In this document: piece after piece, positions 9,340 to 17,326 of the stretch
Layout: the number at the start of each line of letters is the position of its first letter
How positions within the stretch are numbered: the stretch's first letter is position 1
NCBI GenBank assembly: GCA_028821785.1
Contig: JAPKFC010000010.1
Location: 1-37,609 of the forward strand
DNA length: 37,609 bases
Origin: Candidatus Poseidoniaceae archaeon
GTDB lineage: Archaea; Thermoplasmatota; Poseidoniia; Poseidoniales; Poseidoniaceae
Direction of reading: 5' to 3'
The notes under the pieces: generated by a model
What the model was told of the DNA's origin: nothing
The model's database searches: none
What the model saw: only the letters and a program-made list of their open reading frames with translations
Position numbers and translations under genes: made by a program

Positions 9340-12099
9340 TTAACGCTTAGCGAATTTATATCCAACAGATTCATTTTTCTTTAGGTAAAGAGATGAAGTG
9401 AATGGTTTTTGCGTTTTCTTCGAGAGGAAGTCATCAAAAGGTCCGAGAGATTTCTTCTCAATTAATTCCTTTGCTTCTTCGCGTGTTATCTCTCTTTTTG
9501 AGATTTCTCGCATTAACTGAATACTACAACCGGAACTTGCCTCCTCTGGTTGATATGTAGTTTCAGTTTCAACAATATTAACGCTATGAATCGGACAAAT
9601 AGCAACTACACCCGCAACAATAGTGAATTTCTTTGCATCTGCAGGTGCATCACGTGGAGGGAATTCGTAAGTTATTCGGTTTCCAGTTAGAACTAGGAAT
9701 GCATTGAATGGACGGTTTTTCTTTGATGTGAAATCTTTCAGTAGTGGCGACTTTCCGTCAGTAAGAATCATCTTTGCCTCTTCAGCAGTTATAGCTCTTT
9801 TACACATCTCCTTTGAAACGCCTCTAAATTTACAATCATCATAATCACAAGCATATACATTAGTTCCAATACGGATCGTACCATGTTCACAAGCAGGACA
9901 AGGGCATAATTCTTCATCGGTTGCTTTAGCGGTTGATTCACCACCTGCTGATATCACTTTACCATCTTCTTCTAAGGTGATTGTCGCATCATAACCTTCA
10001 CCACTGCGATTAAAGAATCCATGCAAATCAGTTATTGATTTATTTTCAATTAAGCGTGTAGCGGTTATTCTATCGAACCAACGACCTGATGTATCTTTCC
10101 AAAATACGAATGAACAACCTTTCTCGCGTCCTTTATTTTCAGTGCATTGGTAAGACAATGTAGTCTCCTTTATTTGGTTACCACATTTTGGGCAATCGCC
10201 TAATGAAGGTTCATCCGCATAAAGTTGAACTCGGTCGTGGTCGCGGATTAAATTAACCATTGAAGTCGTCTTGTCAACAATACTTTGCATATATGTTTCT
10301 CTTGGTTCTTCACCTCGTTGAACATTTAGAAGAGATGATTCCATTTCCCCAGTTAGTTCAGCCGAAGTAATCCAATCAACAGGGATTCTTCGCAGGACAT
10401 CAATAATTCTAATTCCATGCGCAGTTCCGCTTATCGAGCCATTACGTGAACGGATAATATATCCTCTATCAACTAACTTTTCAATGGTATCTGCTCTTGT
10501 TGCCGGAGTTCCAAGACCTTTGTCCTTTATTGCTGCTGCCAAGTCATCATCATCGATTTGCTTACCAGCATGTTCCATCAATCTTAGCAAACCTGCTTCC
10601 TTCAAACGGTTTTTCGGTTTAGATTTCTCTTCTTTGAATTCAGATTCTGTGATATCTGCTTTGCATGGGTTTGATGGTAATGAATTCCAACCTTCAGGTA
10701 GATCTTGCTTTTTAGGCTTGACCTCTCTCCATCCAGGAACCTTTAGACAGCGAGATTCTTTGATGAAATTTTCACTTTCTATTGACGCAGTTCTCTTCTG
10801 TACATCCCAAGTCGCCTCTGGGTACCATGAAGCAAGGAAAGTTCGCACTATTAAATCATATAATTTAGCATGGTCACCACTGAGTCCATCCGGAATTTTC
10901 CCAGTAGGAATTACTGCAAAGTGATCACTAACTTTAGCATTATTGAAATTACGTTTTGTATTGTTCATACCAGTTCCAGAAGAATTTTTTGCGTCAACAA
11001 TTTTTAATGCATGTGAATTATATTTGTCCTGTGCAGCTAACTTATGGATCGTGTTGGTAATTTCCTCGAACATATCCTCTGGTAAGTATCGTGAATCGGT
11101 ACGTGGATAAGTTGTTAATTTGTAAGTATCATACAAAGCCTGTGCTACACCAAGTGTTCTTTTTGCCGACCAAGACCAGATGTTGTTAGCCTCTCTTTGC
11201 AAAGCAGTCAAATCAAAATTGAGTGGTGGCTTTTCAACAGCGTCTCTATTTTTTTGTGTCACATCAGCCTTTGTATTGGCGGATAAGATTGTCTCAAGTT
11301 TTTCTTTTTCAGATGCTTCGATTATTCTATGTGACTTATATTCCGGTCTGTCTTCATCATCTTTGTGCCCGTTTCTTTCCCAGCGAGCATTCCATGTAGC
11401 ATCACCTGCAGTAAATGTAGCCTCCAATTGCCAGTATGGAACTGGTTGATGTGCTAGAACTTCTAACTCATGATCAACTATCATAGCAAGGGTTGCGGTT
11501 TGCACGCGCCCGAGCGAAATAGCGCTCTTTTCATTTCTTTTCTTAGGAAGGAATGAATTGGCAATTCTAGAACCGTTCATACCAATTATCCAATCAGCCT
11601 CGCTTCGAGAATAAGCTGCATCTCTGAGTGAGTTATATTCTTCCCCTGGCTTTCTACCATCCCACGCGTTTTGAATTGAATCCTGTGTCATTGATTGTAG
11701 CCACATTCTACTCGTAGGCAATTTAGACTTACTATGTGCTACAATGGTTCTGAAAATTAATTCACCCTCTCTAGCAGCGTCACAAGCATTAACAATCTCA
11801 GTTACACTTTTATCTTTAATCAATTTTGTAATAGCAGTAAGTTGTTTCTTTCCTCTTCCACCTATTGCTTTATACTGGAATTCCTCGGGAACGAATGGCA
11901 ATCTGTCCACTGTTTTCCTCCAATCTTTAAAATCTGCATCATAGTCGTCCATGTACTTTAATTGCAATAAATGACCTATTGCCCATGTGACAACCAAGTC
12001 ATTTCCTTGCCAATGAGTCTCATGCTTAGTATTAGCTCCAAGCACATTAGCAACATCAGCAGCAACACTTGGTTTTTCAGCGAGGATGAGAACTACCAT
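9340..12099 (-). CDS. topB: Type IA DNA topoisomerase (TopB/topoisomerase III-like) with C-terminal zinc and repeat modules
   Basis: Relaxes or decatenates DNA through a transient 5'-phosphotyrosine. The N-terminal Toprim motif is ILAEKPSVAADVANVLG, with acidic residues in NACDAAREGELIFR. The active-site tyrosine is Tyr331 in KLTTYPRTDSRYL. The sequence LYDTYKLTTYPRTDSR and the GHLLQLKYMDDY segment are closer to TopB than to bacterial TopA. After the core come a zinc finger (CPKCGNQIKE...C), a second Cys cluster (CPCPACEHG...CDYDDC), and three Toprim C-terminal repeats of the type 'SKK.RPFNAFLVL'. ATG 12099 is chosen over the longer frame because it places the Toprim motif at the N-terminus. 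Annotation as topA by other pipelines would describe the same protein. Confidence 0.92.
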   Translation of the reverse strand: MVVLILAEKPSVAADVANVLGANTKHETHWQGNDLVVTWAIGHLLQLKYMDDYDADFKDWRKTVDRLPFVPEEFQYKAIGGRGKKQLTAITKLIKDKSVTEIVNACDAAREGELIFRTIVAHSKSKLPTSRMWLQSMTQDSIQNAWDGRKPGEEYNSLRDAAYSRSEADWIIGMNGSRIANSFLPKKRNEKSAISLGRVQTATLAMIVDHELEVLAHQPVPYWQLEATFTAGDATWNARWERNGHKDDEDRPEYKSHRIIEASEKEKLETILSANTKADVTQKNRDAVEKPPLNFDLTALQREANNIWSWSAKRTLGVAQALYDTYKLTTYPRTDSRYLPEDMFEEITNTIHKLAAQDKYNSHALKIVDAKNSSGTGMNNTKRNFNNAKVSDHFAVIPTGKIPDGLSGDHAKLYDLIVRTFLASWYPEATWDVQKRTASIESENFIKESRCLKVPGWREVKPKKQDLPEGWNSLPSNPCKADITESEFKEEKSKPKNRLKEAGLLRLMEHAGKQIDDDDLAAAIKDKGLGTPATRADTIEKLVDRGYIIRSRNGSISGTAHGIRIIDVLRRIPVDWITSAELTGEMESSLLNVQRGEEPRETYMQSIVDKTTSMVNLIRDHDRVQLYADEPSLGDCPKCGNQIKETTLSYQCTENKGREKGCSFVFWKDTSGRWFDRITATRLIENKSITDLHGFFNRSGEGYDATITLEEDGKVISAGGESTAKATDEELCPCPACEHGTIRIGTNVYACDYDDCKFRGVSKEMCKRAITAEEAKMILTDGKSPLLKDFTSKKNRPFNAFLVLTGNRITYEFPPRDAPADAKKFTIVAGVVAICPIHSVNIVETETTYQPEEASSGCSIQLMREISKREITREEAKELIEKKSLGPFDDFLSKKTQKPFTSSLYLKKNESVGYKFAKR

Positions 12100-12165
12100 G
12101 AATTTGAAGGCCAATGGCGACAATACTTGAACCCTCTCTAAAGTAGATTTGAAAGGGTCCGTAAA

Positions 12166-12183
12166 TAGATACTTTAGTATCTA
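12166..12183. promoter_or_regulatory. Inverted repeat upstream of the topoisomerase gene
   Basis: The 18-base element TAGATACTTTAGTATCTA has two perfect 8-base arms around a TT centre. It lies 67-84 bases upstream of the topoisomerase ATG and 32 bases after the stop of the preceding minus-strand gene. It could be a regulator's operator or a weak hairpin at the end of the upstream gene; no U-run follows it closely on the minus strand, which slightly favours an operator. The palindrome is seen directly; its function is not known. Confidence 0.4.
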
Positions 12184-12214
12184 GTCAAAAGGGACAAATT
12201 TTTTTTTGAAATTA

Positions 12215-12667
12215 TCACGGTTGGCGGGAACTAATATTTCTTGTGACAATTCTCTGATTTGATTCATTCCATTTTTGTTCTGAGTTAGGACCTCCACATC
12301 CGACACAACCTGGGTATCCAGCAGATAATAACTCTTCACAAGTATCTATGATGTCAAGCCACAAATTATTATCACCCTTGATCCAAAGAATATCTGAATC
12401 AGGTTCATTGTGAGAGATTTGCATTATTCTTCCACTGAGTTCTTCTTCCAGAGTTAACATTTCAACAGCGATGCCTGGTCCTTCGATGATTTTCGGGAAT
12501 GTTAACCGGGATGGTTGTTTTTCTCCAAGCCCTAGGATCATTTCATTTGTGATAGAATGATATTCTGTTGGAATTATAATTCGTATTTCCTTTAATCTCA
12601 AAATCCTTCTCGAGGCCTCGCGCAGTGCTGGCCATTGAGGGTCAGTGATGCGCATATTTGTGGCCAT
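12215..12667 (-). CDS. Hypothetical protein with C-terminal CxxCGG motif
   Basis: A 150-residue protein of no recognised family. The N-terminal part is basic and helical (WPALREASRRILRLKEIRI). The middle contains an acidic segment, LTLEEELSGRIMQI, and a WIKGDNNLWLDIIDTCEELL helix. Near the C-terminus, GYPGCVGCGGPNSE gives a CxxC pair that could bind metal, though only two close cysteines plus one earlier (in DTCEE) are present. The start may also be ATG 12655 (MRITDPQ). It is divergent from pyrD with only 43 bases between starts. It runs toward the topoisomerase gene, from which a 115-base spacer with an inverted repeat separates it. Confidence 0.7.
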   Translation of the reverse strand: MATNMRITDPQWPALREASRRILRLKEIRIIIPTEYHSITNEMILGLGEKQPSRLTFPKIIEGPGIAVEMLTLEEELSGRIMQISHNEPDSDILWIKGDNNLWLDIIDTCEELLSAGYPGCVGCGGPNSEQKWNESNQRIVTRNISSRQP

Positions 12668-12710
12668 ACAAGCACAAGTCTTGAAGAATACCTTTCATCA
12701 CCCTCCTAAT

Positions 12711-13838
12711 ATGGGACTTGGTTACAGCATCATCGCCAAGCCCTTATTGGCAATTCAAGATTCAGAGAAAGCGCACAGTAGAGCCCTGAAATTATTACGA
12801 TTGATGGTTTCTAATCCAATAACTCGGAGTTCAGTATCGCTAATGTACAAACCATCTAAACAAATTCCAACTACGATATTTGGCTTAGATTTCAACAATC
12901 CGTTCGGAATTGCTGCTGGAATGGATAAGAGAGCAGAAGCATTGCGTGGCTGGGAATCATTGGGTTTAGGGTTCATGGAAATTGGAGGAATTACAATGCT
13001 TGAACAATTGGGTAATCCAAAACCTAGAATGTTTCGGGCAGGAAAATCAAAGGCTTTAGTAAATCGAATGGGCTTCAATAATCCTGGTAGTGAGAATATA
13101 GCAATACAACTCAATAAGCATTTTTCTAAACACGGACAGCCAAAAATTCCACTTTGGATAAATTTGGGTAAATCAAAACTGACCAAACTTGAAGATGCAG
13201 CTGCTGATTATGCAACTACAATGCAACGGTTATGGAAATATGCGGATGTTTTTGTCATAAACGTCTCATCACCAAATACTCCTAATCTCAGAGAATTACA
13301 GAAAGATGATGATTTGAAGGCGATAATCGAATCTTGTAAGGTTGTTAATGAATCTGAATCGAAGTTACATGGAATCTCTCTAAAACCAATATTGGTTAAG
13401 ATTTCACCAGATTTGGATGATGACCAATTGATTGCAATAGTCAATACAGCCCGCTCGAATGGCTGTAACGGCATTATTGCATCAAATACTACCACGAGTC
13501 GCCCAAGTGAAATTAACGCCAAGGAACAGGGGGTATTCACTCAAACTGGTGGCATGAGTGGTTTGCCAGTCCAGCAAAAATCTACAGAAATGATTTCAAA
13601 AATTTATAAAATGACCAACGGAGAGTTCCCAATAGTCGGAGTCGGTGGAATAATGTCTGGGGAAGATGCATGGCAGAAAATATGCGCTGGGGCATCCTTG
13701 ATACAAGCCTACAGTGGATTTGTTTTTGAAGGAGCGTCCTTGACAAAGCAGGTAGTAAATGGAATTGATAAGAAAATGAAGCAAAACGGTTATTCAACGT
13801 TAGATCAAGCCATAGGCAGTTCTCACAGAGGTGACTGA
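12711..13838 (+). CDS. pyrD: Dihydroorotate dehydrogenase, class 2 (quinone-dependent)
   Basis: Oxidises dihydroorotate to orotate in pyrimidine synthesis, using FMN. The N-terminal helical segment (YSIIAKPLLAI...EKAHSRALKLL) is the class 2 membrane/quinone-binding extension. NPFGIAAGMDKRAE, NRMGFNNPGSENI and NVSSPNTPNLREL follow; the SSPNTP serine (186/187 from ATG 12711) replaces the catalytic Cys of class 1. FMN-binding glycines occur in IVGVGGIMSGEDAWQKI. ATG 12711 is preferred over a longer ATG frame from 12645, which would overlap the divergent gene. A class 2 enzyme needs a membrane quinone, which fits mqnC in this window. The stop TGA is followed at once by the next ATG, so the two genes are probably coupled. 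Confidence 0.93.
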   Translation: MGLGYSIIAKPLLAIQDSEKAHSRALKLLRLMVSNPITRSSVSLMYKPSKQIPTTIFGLDFNNPFGIAAGMDKRAEALRGWESLGLGFMEIGGITMLEQLGNPKPRMFRAGKSKALVNRMGFNNPGSENIAIQLNKHFSKHGQPKIPLWINLGKSKLTKLEDAAADYATTMQRLWKYADVFVINVSSPNTPNLRELQKDDDLKAIIESCKVVNESESKLHGISLKPILVKISPDLDDDQLIAIVNTARSNGCNGIIASNTTTSRPSEINAKEQGVFTQTGGMSGLPVQQKSTEMISKIYKMTNGEFPIVGVGGIMSGEDAWQKICAGASLIQAYSGFVFEGASLTKQVVNGIDKKMKQNGYSTLDQAIGSSHRGD

Positions 13839-14237
13839 ATGCTTGCAAGAAGAACAAGGTTCCTAATCATTGGTGGATTAATTACCATCTTCCTTCTTGG
13901 TGTAATTATATTAGAAGCACCAGAACCTACCAGAACTGTAGATGTTCTAATGGATGACCCTGATTCACTCATTGGCAAATCAATTGCTATTAGAGGTGAA
14001 GTTTCCGATGGAAGCATTGACAATGAAACATCAACATTTATTCTCCATGGTGATAGTGAATCAGTTATTATTGATTTTTCACAAGCATCAGTTTCCAATG
14101 GACTTGGAGATAATAGAACGGTATACGCTGAAGGCATTTTAAGATTTGAAAATAATCAATATACCTTTGAGGCAGAAATTATCAAAACCTCCTGTCCATC
14201 AAAATATGAAGAACAAGTTGAACAAGAATCGGAATAA
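13839..14237 (+). CDS. ccmE: CcmE-like periplasmic haem chaperone, Cys-type (CxxxY)
   Basis: A 132-residue protein with one N-terminal transmembrane helix (about residues 7-26) and an OB-fold-like beta domain, the layout of the cytochrome c maturation haem chaperone CcmE. In most bacteria haem is attached to His in an HxxxY motif near the C-terminus. Here the matching place reads CPSKY (Cys119, Tyr123). A CxxxY form is known from CcmE proteins of some archaea and sulfate-reducing bacteria. The ATG directly follows the pyrD stop, and GAGGTGACTG in the pyrD end serves as ribosome binding site. No other ccm genes are in the window. A generic OB-fold membrane protein is the alternative; the motif position and size support CcmE. 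Confidence 0.7.
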   Translation: MLARRTRFLIIGGLITIFLLGVIILEAPEPTRTVDVLMDDPDSLIGKSIAIRGEVSDGSIDNETSTFILHGDSESVIIDFSQASVSNGLGDNRTVYAEGILRFENNQYTFEAEIIKTSCPSKYEEQVEQESE

Positions 14238-14264
14238 TATTCCTGCTGCCAAAGCGAGTTGTTC

Positions 14265-14271
14265 AAATATA
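14265..14271 (+). promoter_or_regulatory. Probable TATA element of the SRP RNA gene
   Basis: AAATATA lies about 22-28 bases upstream of the predicted 5' end of the SRP RNA near 14291, the usual archaeal TATA-to-start distance. It stands in the short spacer after the ccmE-like gene. Assigned by position and composition only. Confidence 0.5.
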
Positions 14272-14287
14272 GCCTGTGTTAGGATTG

Positions 14288-14592
14288 GATGGGATAGGTG
14301 GGGAGCTAGGCGTACCCTATACCACAAATCGTCTTTATGGTGGGCTGAAAGCCTTGGGGCGGCGAAAGCGGCTTATTGGTTTCTGTATGCGGACATTGAT
14401 GTCTCGCCCCCACATGATTCGGGTGCTATGAACCGTCTTCGGAAGAAAACGGGAATTAGATAACCGAGGGATTAGGTCAGGCCGGGAACGGAGCAGCCCT
14501 ACTCGGGGCCATGAGTGCTGTGGGGTTTCGGGATGGAGGAAGTGTACAGATTTGGCTAATAGGAACGCGCGTCCACCCTCGGATTCCCACCT
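14288..14592 (+). ncRNA. ffs: Archaeal signal recognition particle RNA (7S RNA)
   Basis: RNA scaffold of the signal recognition particle, which targets nascent exported proteins. The SRP54-binding helix 8 is clear at 14476-14499: GTCAGGCCG, a GGAA tetraloop, then CGGAGCAGCC, close to the universal consensus. The 5' Alu-like domain is seen from 14301, with AGGCGTACCC, then ACCACAAATCG and GGTGGGCTGAAAGCC, matching the archaeal SRP RNA 5' pattern. The ends pair as archaeal helix 1: GGGAT (14291-14295) and GGTGG (14297-14301) with CCACC (14573-14577) and ATTCCC (14583-14588). The region is visibly GC-richer than its surroundings, and T-rich tracts follow from 14592. Ends are accurate to a few bases. 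It fills the only gap above 300 bases in the window. Confidence 0.93.
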
Positions 14593-14617
14593 TTTGTAAT
14601 GTCTAGTTCTCTTTTAT

Positions 14618-15118
14618 TCATATGTCAAAGATGACATCACAATACCATCCAGGTCCTTGAAACGATGGAACTTCTGGCCATTTACTCAAAATCTCTTGTT
14701 GCTGAGATACTTCTTCAAATTTTAACTGGTGACTTGTTACAGCCTTAATTTCAATTTCACGGGTAATTAATTCACAATCAATCCATGAAACTTGAGCCTG
14801 CAAATTCAGTTTTCCGTTTGAATGGCTGATAATCACTTGTCCATCAACAAACCATTGTTGTTTGATTTCGCTGTGATAAAGAATTTCGTCCAGCCATTTT
14901 AACAAAAGCAGATCATAGTAAAATTCATCTTCTCCACAATCAATACTAACATTCCATTGCGAATTGTGTCTTAGATGCTTATTTAGATGTGAATTCGATT
15001 CATCATCCAATAGAATATTTTGCATCCCAAGGGCAGCCTCCACCATCAAATTATTTGGTGAATTAGAAAATGCTCGTAAACCGATATCTGCTGTGGTTGG
15101 CCTTGGCCAATAACTCAT
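14618..15118 (-). CDS. Archease (activator of the RtcB RNA ligase)
   Basis: Small protein that speeds guanylylation and turnover of the tRNA ligase RtcB, which joins exon halves after intron removal. Family signs are TTADIGLRAFS at the N-terminus (usually HTAD), AALGMQNILLDD, EDEFYYDLLLLKWLDEILY, IEIKAVTSHQLKFEE, and the C-terminal GWYCDVIFDI. Acidic metal-site residues of archease appear to be present: the N-terminal Asp, the Asp of the EDEFYYDLLL helix and the terminal Asp-Ile. At 166 residues it is slightly longer than usual. GAGGTGATATT lies just before ATG 15118, a strong archaeal ribosome binding site. RtcB is not in the window; the splicing endonuclease gene is about 2 kb away. Confidence 0.88.
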   Translation of the reverse strand: MSYWPRPTTADIGLRAFSNSPNNLMVEAALGMQNILLDDESNSHLNKHLRHNSQWNVSIDCGEDEFYYDLLLLKWLDEILYHSEIKQQWFVDGQVIISHSNGKLNLQAQVSWIDCELITREIEIKAVTSHQLKFEEVSQQQEILSKWPEVPSFQGPGWYCDVIFDI

Positions 15119-15127
15119 AATATCACC

Positions 15128-16189
15128 TCAACGCTTGGATACTTGGAGATTCCAAGCCATTTCGCCTATTCTATCTACTAAATCGTCACGATTCAATACA
15201 AATGAGTCTGAACTACTTGCTGCAAGAATACATTCGCATGCCGCATTTACTAATTGAGCTGTATGTGAAACGCCTAGTTTTTCTGAAATCGCAATTGCAA
15301 TAGCAACCACTGCAGCATCTACCAAACCAATCATTTGTCGCAGGTCAGTCAATGTACATTCTGCATGCACAGAACTTCCGTCTGCGGAATAGATTGTAAC
15401 TCCGGCTGCTCCACAAACGACCACCAAATGTTTCCAATCATGATTTTTTATTAGCAAATGCGCAGTATCATCACCACTTTCTACACCCAAACGTCTACGC
15501 ATTAATTCCAAACCATTGGCTTGGAATATTACCCAATCAACGCCATGAGTATTATGTAATCCTGTTAATTTAGGGTCGGCTATTACGGGGATATTATCCT
15601 GTGATGCAGCCTCAATAATTGTTTTGACTCCCTCTTCAACGATAACTCCTTGTCCATAATCTGAAAGAATAACTGCTGTTGCTTTATCAAGGTGAACTTT
15701 GGCTTCTTCAAACAATGCCTTAATCGCTTCACTTGGAATAGCTTCATCACCTTCAATATCCCAGCGGAGAAGTAATTGTTCTTCGCTTACTAGGCTCTCT
15801 CTGGTTGCAAGGAGTCTGTTTTTTACAGTTGTAGTTATACCTTCAACGATGGCGATCCCAGATGATTCGACGCCCTCATCTTCCAAAGAATCAAAAATGC
15901 TAATTCCAGCTCTGTCATCACCGACAACGCCGAATAGATGCGTTTCAACACCCATAGAAATCAATCCTCTTGCGACGTGTGCAGCACCGCCAACATCCTC
16001 TTCTCGACGTGTTTCTCTCAAAACTGGTACAGGAGCATTAGAATTGAGGTTATTAGCGTAGCCATGGATATACCTGTCCAGTATAATATCTCCAATCAAA
16101 ACTACCTTACTATATTCAATTGATTTCACTTGAACTCTTAATGCGTTGAGCTGGTCGTGGATTGCGACTTCATCATCGGTCATGCCCAT
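15128..16189 (-). CDS. PfkB-family carbohydrate kinase, RfaE1/HldE kinase-domain-like, with altered GAGD motif
   Basis: The closest family is the D-glycero-beta-D-manno-heptose-7-phosphate kinase domain (RfaE1/HldE). Evidence is VVLIGDIILDRYIHGYANNL, SNAPVPVLRE, and EDVGGAAHVARGLISMG with LFGVVGDDRAG. ILSDYGQGVI and IADPK continue the ribokinase fold. The anion-hole/catalytic motif, normally GAGD, reads GLVD (Asp291 of 353), so the Asp is kept but two glycine/alanine positions are changed. No nucleotidyltransferase domain follows. Start ATG 16189 or ATG 16183. It precedes archease by nine bases on the same strand. Substrate cannot be told; a weak or altered kinase is possible. Confidence 0.75.
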   Translation of the reverse strand: MGMTDDEVAIHDQLNALRVQVKSIEYSKVVLIGDIILDRYIHGYANNLNSNAPVPVLRETRREEDVGGAAHVARGLISMGVETHLFGVVGDDRAGISIFDSLEDEGVESSGIAIVEGITTTVKNRLLATRESLVSEEQLLLRWDIEGDEAIPSEAIKALFEEAKVHLDKATAVILSDYGQGVIVEEGVKTIIEAASQDNIPVIADPKLTGLHNTHGVDWVIFQANGLELMRRRLGVESGDDTAHLLIKNHDWKHLVVVCGAAGVTIYSADGSSVHAECTLTDLRQMIGLVDAAVVAIAIAISEKLGVSHTAQLVNAACECILAASSSDSFVLNRDDLVDRIGEMAWNLQVSKR

Positions 16190-16224
16190 TTCAAGTCCCC
16201 TCGTAATGGGTGGTTATGGGGGCA

Positions 16225-17223
16225 TCATTTGATGCTATCGCGTAATTCAGCAAGAATTTCAGCATGTTGCAATTGTGAAATGTTCAAAGTTTTTTGTAAT
16301 GTTTGTAGCATTGCGTCTTCATCAGCAGTAATTATTCCATCTGCTAGCGCAGTTTCTAAAGTAGCACGATATGTTATGATATTTTGCGGTAATACAGGTT
16401 CCTCTATTGCAATTTTTAACAATCTTTGATGTGCTAATTGATCTATTCCAAAGGCAACTCTTACCGTTTCAAGTAATGCTATTTCATCTTCAATTAATTC
16501 ACCATCTACTAATGCTTGCTTCAACATATCAAGGTAAATTTCTTCAGGTGGTGGAACTTTTTGGCTACGACGAGATTCAGCTGATAGTCTACGAACTCTT
16601 TCGGGGTGCATCCCCAAGAACTCTACAACTTCAGATAGTAATTGTTGCTCATCTTTGGTAATTTTTCCGTCTTCCCATGCCCTTGCAAATAATCTTCGAA
16701 CTAATTGTTCACCGGCCTGAGCATCGAGTGATGCTACTCCATCTGGATTTGAAACAGGGGAAATAACTGGGTTTTCATGGAATATCATGGCTTCATCGAT
16801 GTGAGATAGCAAATCAAGAGTCAATTGACCGCCTTTTCTCAACTCAGATATTTTTATGGAAGAACCATCATTTATCACTTCTCTAGAGAGAATCTTATTT
16901 CGTAATAAAGATGCCCTATTACGCCCTTCAGAAGTCAATCCATATACGATTCGCCTTTGTTTGGCCCCCGGAATATGTCGCTTACTTGAAACTAGACAAC
17001 CATTGCCCTCCAATCGTTTCAGAGTTCTTGGAACATGCTTTCTTTGAACATGAACCGCTGCAGATATTCCAGCTTGTGTTAATGACAGGGGGGCTTCCCA
17101 TTCACCTTCCGGTAAAACATGGTCGTGAAGATGTAATAACATCCTCTCTTCAGTGGTTAGTGAACCTAGATAACCGTCAACCACTGAATCCCCTCTATGC
17201 TGGCTAAGATAGCGAAAGCACAT
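16225..17223 (-). CDS. Winged-helix regulator with three TerB-like helical repeats
   Basis: Residues about 25-120 form a winged helix-turn-helix: LTQAGISAAVHVQRKHVPRTLKRLEGNGCLV, then a basic wing RHIPGAKQRRIVYGLTSEG, MarR-like in layout. Three similar helical units follow at about residues 178, 233 and 290: AWEDGKITKDEQQLL, ALVDGELIEDEIALL and ALADGIITADEDAML. Each has an Asp-Gly turn and an acidic helix, and they are spaced about 56 residues apart. They resemble TerB-type (DUF533/TerB) repeats, which bind metal in known members. The gene is divergent from endA, so it may regulate itself and that gene. Ligand and targets are unknown. Confidence 0.7.
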   Translation of the reverse strand: MCFRYLSQHRGDSVVDGYLGSLTTEERMLLHLHDHVLPEGEWEAPLSLTQAGISAAVHVQRKHVPRTLKRLEGNGCLVSSKRHIPGAKQRRIVYGLTSEGRNRASLLRNKILSREVINDGSSIKISELRKGGQLTLDLLSHIDEAMIFHENPVISPVSNPDGVASLDAQAGEQLVRRLFARAWEDGKITKDEQQLLSEVVEFLGMHPERVRRLSAESRRSQKVPPPEEIYLDMLKQALVDGELIEDEIALLETVRVAFGIDQLAHQRLLKIAIEEPVLPQNIITYRATLETALADGIITADEDAMLQTLQKTLNISQLQHAEILAELRDSIK

Positions 17224-17326
17224 AGGAACATCGGTTACAAGTCATAGTGTAATTCACCACGGAGTCTACTAATTGATGTGATTGATTCTCCGACGCACTC
17301 AATTATGTGGGTTGCTAGCCGACATT

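Noticed and set aside
14146-14463. Plus-strand open frame of 105 codons after the ccmE-like gene
   Set aside because: It overlaps the ccmE-like gene in another frame and runs through the SRP RNA, whose conserved helices explain the sequence.
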